Origin: Fonsecaea monophora
Taxonomy: Eukaryota; Ascomycota; Eurotiomycetes; Chaetothyriales; Herpotrichiellaceae
DNA length: 64,000 nt
NCBI RefSeq assembly: GCF_001642475.1
Contig: NW_019173937.1
Location: forward strand, 496,001-560,000
Reading direction: 5' to 3'
Shown: positions 22,375-32,600 of the stretch, piece after piece
Numbering within the stretch: position 1 is the first letter of the stretch
Layout: the number at the start of each line of letters is the position of its first letter
The notes under the pieces: generated by a model
The model's database searches: none
Told to the model about the DNA's origin: nothing
Seen by the model: the letters and a program-made list of their open reading frames with translations, nothing else
Made by a program: the position numbers and the translations under genes

Positions 22375-25300
22375 TCAAAACGCCGACACGGCGACGGCAA
22401 TCGCCTGGCTATCACTGTGGCTAATGCTGACATTCACCGTTTTGACACCCACTTGCTTCGCGGCCTCGAGCGCCGCGCCGTGGAGGGCGACTTTGGGTGC
22501 TCCCTTCTCATCGACCAGGATCTCAATGTCCGACAGAGGGGCTCCGGCACCCTTGCTCTGCACACCCAGTGACTTGAATACTGCTTCTTTCGCGCTCCAT
22601 CGTCCAGCATACGAAGCCTGAGGAGACGGTGCCTTGTTGCAGTAAGCTCGCTCCTGTTCGGTGAAGTTTCTCTTCACAAAAGTCTCGTTGTCGATGTTGA
22701 TGGCTCGAATGTCCTCGACATCAACGCCAATCTTGGATCCTTCTGTGGCATTGGCTTGCGTCAGCGACTCAAGCATGGCCTTTGTCTCCAGGGCATTAGG
22801 GCTTGGTGTCTTCTTGGGCTGGGTAGGGTGGTAGATGAGCTCTCCCGACTTCTTGTCGGCAACTACGCGCTGCTCGGGATTGAGGAAGACCTTCTGCATG
22901 ATCTCGTCCGGATATGGTGCCTTGGTCTTGGCCACGAATACACTGTTGTTGATCATACCATTGTGGAGGTATCTGTAGGCCTTCTTCTGCCTTGCCTCGA
23001 CCTTAACCTTGTAGCGCTGGAACTCCGCTTCGTCCAAGGCAGCATAGAGGTATTTGGGGTGGATGCCGATTGCTTGGGCGCCCTTTTGACCGAAACCGAA
23101 GGACGTGACGGAGAATGCTTTGATGCCATCTGTCTGCAGTGATCGGCTGGGGTAAACAATGTAGTCGAATTTCTCCATCACCTGGTCAACATTGTCGGCA
23201 TTCCGGTTCCCGGGAACGAGGCCACTGTTGAGGACTTGCAAGCAGCCATTGAACATCCAGGCACCAGCTGCACCCTTGGGATGACCGGTTAGGTACTTCT
23301 GGAAGATACCAAGCATGGCATTGCCCTTCTTGCGGCCGAGATGTGCCATTTGTTTGCAGAGAACCTCGGATTCGTTCTTGTCGTTCGCAACGGTCGAGGT
23401 TCCGTGGAAGGAAGCAACATCAAGGTCATCAATGGTGAGACCCCAAGTAGCCAGCGCTCCACGAAGGGGAGCGATGGTGGGATCTTGCTTCCAGAAATTG
23501 TTGCCCAAGCTGAACTGTGCTTCCTTTTCTTGACGAATTGCTTCACGTTCAATGTGCTCGGCACGTTCTTGCATGTATTCGGCCTCATTGAAACCGAAGC
23601 CGGCCTGGGCCTTCATCGCTGCAACCTCCTCGTGGAGGTACAGAAGTTCAGACTCTTGCCAGTTCTTGATGGCACGGCGCCTGAGTTCGAGCTGTCGCCG
23701 ACGGTAGTTGATGTCAAGCAGAGGCGAGGGGAATTTGCCGGGGTTTTCACGAGCCGTGGTCAAGACACCTTGACCAGGGGCGGGCACGGAGCGACCGATC
23801 TTGTCTGTGGCAGTAGAGACGAGGCCGAGGATACCATAGATGGGTGTTCCCATGTCCAGAGCAAGACGAGCCGACATGATAATTTGCATGCCACAGCCTT
23901 GGGATTCCATGAATCCATTTCGAGTAGTGGTAGTAGGACGAGACATCTCCTTGGGCGTCCGACCGTGCGCAAATTCGTCTTCAGCGTTGCTGGTGGCTTT
24001 CATGTTCGCGAACTCGTAGGAACCTTCTTCTTGGAAATCATCAAAACCACCGACAAAGCAAACGCGGGCCTTTCCTTCGACAATGGTCTCGTAACCAATA
24101 TCGACTGACTCGACAGCAGTAGCACATGCACCCACAGGGGTCTTGATCGGACCGGTCGATGACAAGAGTAACATGTTGACCCATGCGGCCATGGTGTTGA
24201 TGAAAGACTCTTGGAGAATGTCCTTCTGAACGGGTTTATCCATGAAGCGATCCTTGTACATGCCACGAAGTGCGGTGGTGCCACCGATACCGGACCCGAC
24301 GCAGTTACCCACCTCAGACAGATGCACGTACTTGTAAAATTCATACGGATCTGTGACACCAGCTGATAGGAGAGCTTCAGCAGTGCAGACAAGGACAAAC
24401 AGCGTGACCTGGTCAACTTGGGAGATGATGTCGTCTGGAACACCATAGGTCTTCGCGTTCCAGCCCGTGGGGATTTGACCAGCAACAAGACGATCAAATC
24501 GAAGGGCTTTGGGAATCAAAAGAGTCGCCCCCTTCTTCAAGCGGACACTGTACTCTCCGGATTCAAGTTCGAAAACCTCAACCTTATCGCCATGCTGTCG
24601 CTTGAACTCCTCGGCAGTCTCCTTGGAGGACTCGAATTGGTCGAGATCTTCTTCGATCTGGATTTCCTGGAGCAACTGCTTCTTCTTTGGGTCATAGCCA
24701 TTGAACAACTCGGGCTCAATAAGACGGATACCAGAGTGTTCGAGGATGTGCTTCTCATATTTTGCTTTGACATCCTTGTCGTCGACAGGTTCGCCGGTCT
24801 TTGCATCAACCCAGCCAGAGTATGATTTGCCCTTAAGTGGTCCGTTGTGGTTCTTGATCAAACCCATCATCCAGGCCATCTCAACGCAGCCCTCCAAGGA
24901 GAACTCACCGTAGGCTTCCATCTCCCACCGGGTACGAGAGTTGCCCCAAGGCCCAATCTCGGAGAAGCCAGTGACGACAACCACCTTGTCGAGGTCAACC
25001 ATGCCCTTGAGCTTGGCATTAAGTGGCTCGACTTCCTTCTGCCAGTCAGGCAGCTCGGGGAAGTCAAACTTCAGGTTGGCTCTGGGCTCGATGGTAACCT
25101 TCTTGTAAAGAGCCTCGCTGTCCTCACCATTTACAACCTTGTTCTCCAGGGCGGTCTCCTTGGTAACTGCTTGTCGGATGGCGCTTGTCTCCATGATTTC
25201 TGCTCGAAGCTTCGTCATGAGGTCCTTGAGATCTGGCAAGAACTGAAGACCTCCGTTCAAGTCGGCGAAGACGGGCTCTTGTTGACATAGGTCGATAATC

Positions 25301-27978
25301 GCAGGGGACATCAGACCAAGTAGGTTGAATGCCATCTCCTGTTGGGAGAAGGTTCGGACGCCGTATTTCTCGACGCCGTCAGCCACAATGTTGTTGCCAC
25401 TCATCAACCCGGTTCCACGAGTCCACCCAATGACGGCGCCGCAAATTGTGAGGTAGTCACCCCAGCTCTCGGAAGACCAACGGTTGAAGAGAGTCTCCAG
25501 CGCAAGTTTGGACTCGGAGTAAAGACCATCGTTGCCAAAGGTACCGTGGTTCGGCGAGAGAGGAAGCATGACTTGGGCTGGTCGAGTGTTGAACCCGTTC
25601 TCAAATTTCTTCGACTTGACATATCCAAGCAGACGAATCAGGTTAGTCAACATGATACGATGAGCAAGCTCAGACTTGGAGTCGATGCTGTCGATTTCGC
25701 GGCCGTTCTCAGGGATAGCGGCGAAGGGCACAATGAAGTCCAGATCCCAACCAAGACCCTTTTTAGTGTCGTAGATGTAGTCAACCAGGGCTTCCACGTC
25801 CTGTTTGCTTCCTTGATTAAATGGCACTACGACAAGCTGAGAGCCACGGCCACCGAACCGAGCATACATTGACTGGTAGTACTCGGTGACCTCACGTGAG
25901 TAGCGGCTGGTCGTGACAACGACTTTGGCGCCACCACTGATCAGACCTTGTAGAACTTCCGCTCCAATGGAGCCGGCACCGGCACCGGTCATCAGCGCCA
26001 TCTTGCCCTGGAAAGTTAGGCCTGACTTAGCCGCGTTCTCAAGCCCTTCGAGGTAGATACCCGTCAACTTCTTGCTGTACTCCCAACCATGTTGTTCTTT
26101 CTTCTTCAGATGGAGGAACGGAATTGTCTCCGTCTTGCCTTGCTTAACGTTTCCGTTCATGGTAGCTCGTGGCAGTCCATTGCGACCAGGTTTCTTGACC
26201 TCACCATTCTCCTGTGGCATGATTTGTGACTCGTTCATTGCCAAAGCACGGACAACATCCTTGTACAAGGTGTTGAATTGCAACTGGGAAGCTTTTGATA
26301 GCTTGTGCTGTTTTCGAATCAACTTGTAAACGTTGCGCAGGTCATTCTGCACTTTAGTCCGATTGCTGTATTCAGAGATCTTCCCACCCTCGGCCATCTC
26401 ACGGACGTAGTGCTCAAGCTTGCGGGCACTTTGTCGGGGGACTTCTTTGTAGTCGAGGTTGCCTCGCGCATCGATCGTGGTCTGGGGACCGGTCGGGACC
26501 ATGACATCCTTGTAAACCGGCGCTTCATTGAGAACATCCTTGCAGTTCTCAATAAGTTGCTCTCCGAGCTCCTTGGCCAGTTTATAGGTCTCGCCTCGCT
26601 CAGTGGGGCAGTTGTCAATGTGATATTGCATGTAGGCGATCAGGGTTGGATTTGATCGATTCATGATCCGAATGCACTGGCTGACGATTTCTCGGTCCAC
26701 TGCCTTGAGACGGCCGAAAATGATGTCATAGTACATGCTGAGAGCATCTTGTCGGGCCCAGTTCCACGAAGAGTCGTAAACACGAGCTTTCAAAGGGCTG
26801 AAGGAGGGTTCAATTCCTGAGGCATAGAACTCGCCATGTTCGGTGTTCCAAAGATCGAGCTGGGCTTGGAGGGCCTTGTTGGCCTCTTGAGAGCCAACGA
26901 AAGCTTTATCACCAGCACGTAGATCCATCTTGAGGTAACGGGCTAACAGCTCGAGTTGCTGTTTGAACAGTGCTCGTTGATCCTTGGTCAGAGCATCGAT
27001 AGCAGCCGGATCCATCATCATGCCAGCGGCGGCACCACCGGCTGCGGCACCACCAGCTGAGGCGGAGGAAAGGCTGATTCCAGCTGCTGCAGCATATTTC
27101 TGGGCAACATCGCTGAGATAAGCCTTGGCATCGCTTTCCGAGCCTAGACGTGACGCTGGCTCCATGGTCAGAGCGAGCAGAAGAACTCCATCCTGTCTGC
27201 CAGGTCCGAGTCCGAAGCTGGTCTCGAGGTGTTTTCTGACAGCCGTAATATTAAAGCCACCAGGCATTTTGGAGGCAACCAAGCGGGCAATCAGTGACTG
27301 CGATTGCTTGCCGAGCTGGCCGTTGAAAGTTGATTGCATTGAAGCACCGAGTTCGTCCAAGGGGGTGTCTTCTGGTTTCTCTGGTGTCGAGCCAAACTCC
27401 TTGCCCAAATCTCCTAGAATTTCGTTTTGGAGGGTCGATTTTCCACCAACCAAGTCCTTGATTGCCTTGCTGAGGGGGATATCTGCAAGTGGCTTCTTCA
27501 ACTTCTGAGCCACCAACGCCCGCAAGATGTCGACTGCTCCAATTGGAGCATCCGGCACTGCAGCTGCAGGGCCAGCGCTGGCTGCTGGCGGAGGAGCTGC
27601 GGCTGTGGCGGAGGGAGCAGCAGCAGGAGCAGGTGTGGATGATGCTGCAGCGGACGATGAAGCTTGAGCAGCTGCTGGAGCAGGCTCTTCCTCCACCGGA
27701 TCGACATCATAGTATATCTCTTTCAAATCCTTGTTGTACGCTAGCACCTGTCGCGATAATGAGGTAGCAGCATCGTAGGTCTCATATTTGGAGGCAAGGG
27801 TTCTCTTGGCCATACCGCCCAGGGTGTCTGCAGGACCAATTTCAACAATTCTTTCTGTTCTATTCTTTTCAAGGATAACATCTTGTGTCTCAATCCACCT
27901 GACCGGCGAGGCAAACTGATATGCTAGAAGCTCAACAAGGAGCGTATGAGCGAGCTCTTGCTCGACTTCGGGACGCAT
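22375..27978 (-). CDS. fas2: Fatty acid synthase subunit alpha
   Basis: 1867 residues, intronless in this model, the normal size for the alpha chain of the cytosolic alpha6-beta6 type I synthase that makes palmitoyl- and stearoyl-CoA. The N-terminus MRPEVEQELAHTLLVELLAY is characteristic and fixes the start. Order of parts: the end of the malonyl/palmitoyl transferase (residues 1-95), an Ala/Pro-rich linker, the acyl carrier protein with phosphopantetheine Ser181 in GGKSTLQ, a second Ala/Gly-rich linker (about 300-320), the ketoreductase (MTGAGAGSIGAEVL near 645), the ketoacyl synthase (nucleophile Cys1285 in VGACATAVES, His in SFHGTSTV and LTGHPKGA), and a C-terminal phosphopantetheinyl transferase (GVDVEDIRAIN, SAKEAVFKSLG) that charges the carrier. 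It is divergently paired with the beta gene, which would allow co-regulation. All catalytic motifs look intact. Confidence 0.97.
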   Translation of the reverse strand: MRPEVEQELAHTLLVELLAYQFASPVRWIETQDVILEKNRTERIVEIGPADTLGGMAKRTLASKYETYDAATSLSRQVLAYNKDLKEIYYDVDPVEEEPAPAAAQASSSAAASSTPAPAAAPSATAAAPPPAASAGPAAAVPDAPIGAVDILRALVAQKLKKPLADIPLSKAIKDLVGGKSTLQNEILGDLGKEFGSTPEKPEDTPLDELGASMQSTFNGQLGKQSQSLIARLVASKMPGGFNITAVRKHLETSFGLGPGRQDGVLLLALTMEPASRLGSESDAKAYLSDVAQKYAAAAGISLSSASAGGAAAGGAAAGMMMDPAAIDALTKDQRALFKQQLELLARYLKMDLRAGDKAFVGSQEANKALQAQLDLWNTEHGEFYASGIEPSFSPLKARVYDSSWNWARQDALSMYYDIIFGRLKAVDREIVSQCIRIMNRSNPTLIAYMQYHIDNCPTERGETYKLAKELGEQLIENCKDVLNEAPVYKDVMVPTGPQTTIDARGNLDYKEVPRQSARKLEHYVREMAEGGKISEYSNRTKVQNDLRNVYKLIRKQHKLSKASQLQFNTLYKDVVRALAMNESQIMPQENGEVKKPGRNGLPRATMNGNVKQGKTETIPFLHLKKKEQHGWEYSKKLTGIYLEGLENAAKSGLTFQGKMALMTGAGAGSIGAEVLQGLISGGAKVVVTTSRYSREVTEYYQSMYARFGGRGSQLVVVPFNQGSKQDVEALVDYIYDTKKGLGWDLDFIVPFAAIPENGREIDSIDSKSELAHRIMLTNLIRLLGYVKSKKFENGFNTRPAQVMLPLSPNHGTFGNDGLYSESKLALETLFNRWSSESWGDYLTICGAVIGWTRGTGLMSGNNIVADGVEKYGVRTFSQQEMAFNLLGLMSPAIIDLCQQEPVFADLNGGLQFLPDLKDLMTKLRAEIMETSAIRQAVTKETALENKVVNGEDSEALYKKVTIEPRANLKFDFPELPDWQKEVEPLNAKLKGMVDLDKVVVVTGFSEIGPWGNSRTRWEMEAYGEFSLEGCVEMAWMMGLIKNHNGPLKGKSYSGWVDAKTGEPVDDKDVKAKYEKHILEHSGIRLIEPELFNGYDPKKKQLLQEIQIEEDLDQFESSKETAEEFKRQHGDKVEVFELESGEYSVRLKKGATLLIPKALRFDRLVAGQIPTGWNAKTYGVPDDIISQVDQVTLFVLVCTAEALLSAGVTDPYEFYKYVHLSEVGNCVGSGIGGTTALRGMYKDRFMDKPVQKDILQESFINTMAAWVNMLLLSSTGPIKTPVGACATAVESVDIGYETIVEGKARVCFVGGFDDFQEEGSYEFANMKATSNAEDEFAHGRTPKEMSRPTTTTRNGFMESQGCGMQIIMSARLALDMGTPIYGILGLVSTATDKIGRSVPAPGQGVLTTARENPGKFPSPLLDINYRRRQLELRRRAIKNWQESELLYLHEEVAAMKAQAGFGFNEAEYMQERAEHIEREAIRQEKEAQFSLGNNFWKQDPTIAPLRGALATWGLTIDDLDVASFHGTSTVANDKNESEVLCKQMAHLGRKKGNAMLGIFQKYLTGHPKGAAGAWMFNGCLQVLNSGLVPGNRNADNVDQVMEKFDYIVYPSRSLQTDGIKAFSVTSFGFGQKGAQAIGIHPKYLYAALDEAEFQRYKVKVEARQKKAYRYLHNGMINNSVFVAKTKAPYPDEIMQKVFLNPEQRVVADKKSGELIYHPTQPKKTPSPNALETKAMLESLTQANATEGSKIGVDVEDIRAINIDNETFVKRNFTEQERAYCNKAPSPQASYAGRWSAKEAVFKSLGVQSKGAGAPLSDIEILVDEKGAPKVALHGAALEAAKQVGVKTVNVSISHSDSQAIAVAVSAF

Positions 27979-29628
27979 TTCGGCGGTTTCGAGGCTTCGA
28001 GGTTTCGAGGTACAATTATGAAGGATGAAGGCTTCTCTTTCTAGAGTCTGAGGTCGGATTGACCAGATCCAATTGCCTGGTGCTGGATGAAGTTAATCAG
28101 AGCAGGGCAATGGCGAGCACAGGTTGTGCAGTGAAGGTACTTGTGCTTGGTCAAACAAGCCAAATTGGTGGTTACAATGGGATGAAGGAAAGGATGTATC
28201 GGAGGAAGGAGTGCGGAGGAGCTGGGAGGTTGGAAAGTGATGAAGTTGTTTCGAACTTCGACGTTCAGGTGTCCTGTGGCTTCGGGAAAGAAAAAGTAAT
28301 CCGCAACAAGATGACAATCAGCCCACGGACAAGAGGGTTGAATTGAATATGGAGACAGAAGAGGTCAAGCGGCGAGCAAGATGAGTTTTTGCGACGTCGC
28401 TTTGGTTTTGGTTGGGAAGGGATCTGTCAAGCTGCGGATGGATGCTGTAACCAACTGCGGGCGGAGATGTTGAAAAAATTGGCCGTCGCCCTGTACATGC
28501 ACGCATCAGCCTGATAGGCTTGAACCACCAACACCTGCAGTGTTTGTTGGAGACCACGAGAATGGGAAGGTTGAGAAAGGGTGGGGACAGAGTGGGCACT
28601 ATGGATAAGCCGAAGTTGGCCGGCTGTGAGTCTGGCTCCCCCACGAAAAATTTTGGGGAGGCAAAAAATCTTCTAGGCAGGGTTTTTCCGTCGCCGGGCA
28701 CCACAAAACTTGCAGGGACCGAGCTAGGCATCTAGGGAGGTACCTATCCAAGGGGCCTTCTTCGTAAAGCGAAGCCCAGAATTGGAGAAGTATCTGCACA
28801 GCGACGTAAAGCTGAGGTCACTCACGAGCTCACTGGTGGTTCTGGTAGGTGCTTAGAGAGAACACAGTATCCTTTTCTTCTTGGAGACAAGAACAATCAA
28901 TATGTTAGCGCAAAAGCTCATTCACTGAATCTCGCTGCCTACTCTGCCTAGCCACCCAGCCCAAGTTGATTTGATTAGTATGACCACTTGTTGCGAGTGT
29001 TTTCCTTTCTTCCGTCAAGAGGGTTGAGGAGGAAGCGATGACGCCGTTGTACCTGTCCCTGCAGAAGCGCGCTGCCCACCAAAATTTTAGCGTGGCCTAG
29101 TCGTCTGAGGGGCCGTCATCCGGGGATTACCATTGGCGCATATCTGGTGAGGACCGCCGGAACCAGGGATCCACAACGCCCCGGCCGGCGTGAGGCTGGG
29201 CTTGGATGGCCTGGAATGGTTGCGTTTTGGGGTTGCTGAGGTCTGAGTGATGGTTTGGGAGCGGCGAAGCGGGAAAAACTTTGTGCTTCACTCAACAGAC
29301 ATTCACAGCTTCGGCCATATTCGTATCGCAAGATCATCAGATCCATCCAACATTGGAAGACCACCCCCAATACATACTGCTCTTGAGTGCCTTCCATTGC
29401 TCCAGTGGCCACTTTGCCATTTCCTCAATAACTAATCCTATCGTGCTACCAGCTGTGTCTGTTCCTGCTCCAACATAATTTCTCGACTGACACTCCTTTC
29501 TATCTTCCTCACTCATTCCCTCAGGAACGCGCAAATTTTCAAGTGGCATTAGCTTGCTCACTTTGATAATACACACTACCTTACACTATCGCACGACATA
29601 GAAACATTCAATCTACACGGCAGCAACC
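27979..29628. promoter_or_regulatory. Shared divergent upstream region of the two fatty acid synthase genes
   Basis: 1650 bp separates the start codons of the alpha (-) and beta (+) genes. No gene is supported inside. Just before the alpha start, the minus strand carries three close CCTCGAA repeats (27988-28012). I looked for CCTCGG (Aspergillus FarA/FarB) and the yeast inositol element and saw neither. The region is long enough for long or spliced 5' leaders on both sides. Confidence 0.65.
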
Positions 29629-32600
29629 ATGTACTCCGGCGGTGCGACCGGCACTCACACTCCTCGATCATCCCAGAACCTCCGCCCTCTTATCCTCACT
29701 CATGGCTCTTTGGAGTACTCCTTCCTGATACCTACCGGTCTCCATTTCCAGGCATCTCAGCTGAAAGATGCGTTCAATGCATCACTCCCAGAACCCACAG
29801 ATGAGCTCGCTCAAGATGACGAGCCTTCATCAAGTGCCGAGCTAGTCGCCCGCTACATTGGCTTCATTGCCGCTGAAGTCGATGATGACGAGGAGGCTGC
29901 TGGATTTGTTGAAGTGCTCAAGGTGGCTTTGAACGAGTTTGAGCGAGCTTTCATGCATGCGAATGATGTACATGCTTTGGCTGCAACCCTGCCCGGGATT
30001 ACGGCGAAGAAAAATCTTTTGGTTCAGTGTTACTACGCTGGTCGTGCGGCAGTGGCACGGCCTATCAAACCCCACGACTCGGCTCTGCTTCGGGCAGCAG
30101 ATGATGAGGAGGCCAGCATTTTTACCGTCTTTGGCGGGCAGGGAAACATTGAAGAATATTTTGAGGAGCTGCGCGAGGTCTATACCACATATCCATCATT
30201 CACCAAAGATCTGATTGAATCCTCGGCCGAGCTGCTGCAGACATTGGCTAGAAGTCCAAAGGCGGACAAGTTTTACACCAAAGGCCTCGACATACTAAGC
30301 TGGCTCGCCGACAAGGAAACACAACCTGACACCGATTACTTGGTCTCTGCGCCGGTCAGCTTGCCCTTGATCGGACTGGTCCAGCTTGCCCACTATCAGG
30401 TGACCTGCAAAGTCCTTGGGAAGACGCCTGGTGAGGTCAATGAACGGCTCAATGGCACCACAGGCCACTCTCAGGGTGTAGTCACCGCTGCGGCTATTGC
30501 CACTGCAACTTCGTGGGAAAGCTTTGCAAGAGCGGCCAGAGATGCCATCACCATGCTCTTCTGGATCGGCATGCGGAGTCAGCAAGCCTACCCTCGCACA
30601 AGTATTGCGCCCTCGATCCTGCAAGATTCGCTGGAAGCCGGGGAAGGCAATCCCACACCTATGCTTTCGGTGCGAGACCTGTCTAAGAAGCAACTCCAAG
30701 AGCACATCGACGCCACCAACGAGCATTTGCCCAAAGATCGACATATTGCCATTTCTCTGGTAAACAGTGCCCGTAACTTCGTCGTGACCGGTGCTCCAAT
30801 CTCTCTGCATGGTCTCAATCTTCGACTACGGAAGGTCAAGGCTCCCACTGGTCTAGACCAAAACCGCATTCCCTTTACGGAGCGTAAAGTGCGCTTTGTC
30901 AACCGGTTCCTACCAATTACCGCTCCCTTCCACAGCCCCCTGTTAAGTGAGGCATACAAGCAGATCCTCGAGGACTTGGCCGACACTAAGATTCCCGCGT
31001 CTCGTTTGACTATTCCCGTGTACGACACAAACACTGGTGAGGATCTTCGCGCCCAGCAAGACAAGGATGTGGTCCCGGATCTTGTGCGTATGATAACCCA
31101 GGATCCAGTTCACTGGGAGCAGGCTACAGTCTTTGAAGGCGCCTCCCACATCATCGATTTTGGCCCAGGAGGTATTTCAGGCCTTGGAGTTCTCACCAAC
31201 CGCAACAAAGATGGCACCGGAGTGCGCGTGATTTTGGCTGGTGCCATGGATGGGACCAACACGGAAGTTGGGTACAAGCCCGAACTCTTCGACCGCGACG
31301 AGGAACATGCCGTGAAATATGCGACCAACTGGGTCAAGGAACATGGACCCAGACTTGTCAAAACTTCCGTTGGTCAAACCTACGTAGACACCAAGATGTC
31401 GCGCTTGCTGGGTGTGCCGCCTTTGATGGTTGCTGGCATGACTCCCTGCACTGTGCCGTGGGACTTCGTTGCCGCGACCATGAATGCCGGCTACCACATT
31501 GAATTGGCCGGTGGCGGTTACTACAATGCAAAGAGTATGACTGAAGCATTGAACAAGATTGAGAAGGCAATTCCACCTGGCCGAGGCATTACAGTCAACT
31601 TGATCTATGTCAATCCCCGTGCTATGGGCTGGCAAATCCCGCTTCTCGCCCAGCTCCGTGCTGACGGTGTGCCCATCGAAGGCTTGACTATCGGTGCAGG
31701 TGTGCCATCGATCGAGGTTGCTCAAGAATACATCGATACCCTCGGGATCAAGCACATTGCCTTCAAGCCTGGGTCTATGGACGCCATCCAGCAAGTCATT
31801 AACATCGCCAAAGCCAATCCAACATTCCCTGTCATTCTGCAATGGACTGGTGGACGCGGTGGTGGCCATCACTCTTTCGAAGATTTCCATCAGCCAATCA
31901 TCCAGATGTACGGCCGTATTCGAAAATGCCAGAATATTATCCTGGTGGCAGGTAGCGGTTTTGGCGGATCTGAAGACACTTATCCGTATCTGACCGGTAC
32001 ATGGTCGCGCAAATTCGGCTATCCGCCGATGCCTTTTGATGGTATCCTCTTTGGCAGTCGTATGATGACGGCGAAGGAGGCCCATACTTCTTTCAATGCA
32101 AAGAAGGCCATTGCTGAAGCTGAAGGTGTTGATGACTCCGACTGGGAGAAGACATACAAAGGAGCCGCTGGCGGTGTTATCACTGTCCGATCGGAGATGG
32201 GCGAGCCAATTCACAAGCTTGCGACTCGCGGTGTCAAATTCTGGGCGGAGATGGATCAGAAGATCTTTAGCCTGGATAAAAAGAAGCGCGTCGCAGAGCT
32301 TAAGAAGCAACGCGAGTACATCATCAAGAAGCTGAACGACGACTTCCAGAAAGTTTGGTTCGGCAAGAATTCTGCAGGTGAGACAGTCGACCTTGAGGAC
32401 ATGACCTATGCCGAAGTGATTCGACGTATGGTCGAACTTATGTACGTGAAGCATCAATCCCGGTGGATCGAGGTCACGCTGCGTAATCTCACTGTCGATT
32501 TCATCCGACGAGTCGAGGAACGTTTTACTGTCGGCTCAGGAAAACCCTCCCTCATCCAGAGCTACGCAGAATTCGAGAACCCGTTCCCTGTTGTGGACAA

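Noticed and set aside
31177..32457. 426-codon minus-strand frame
   Set aside because: Antisense shadow inside the enoyl reductase region of the fatty acid synthase beta gene.
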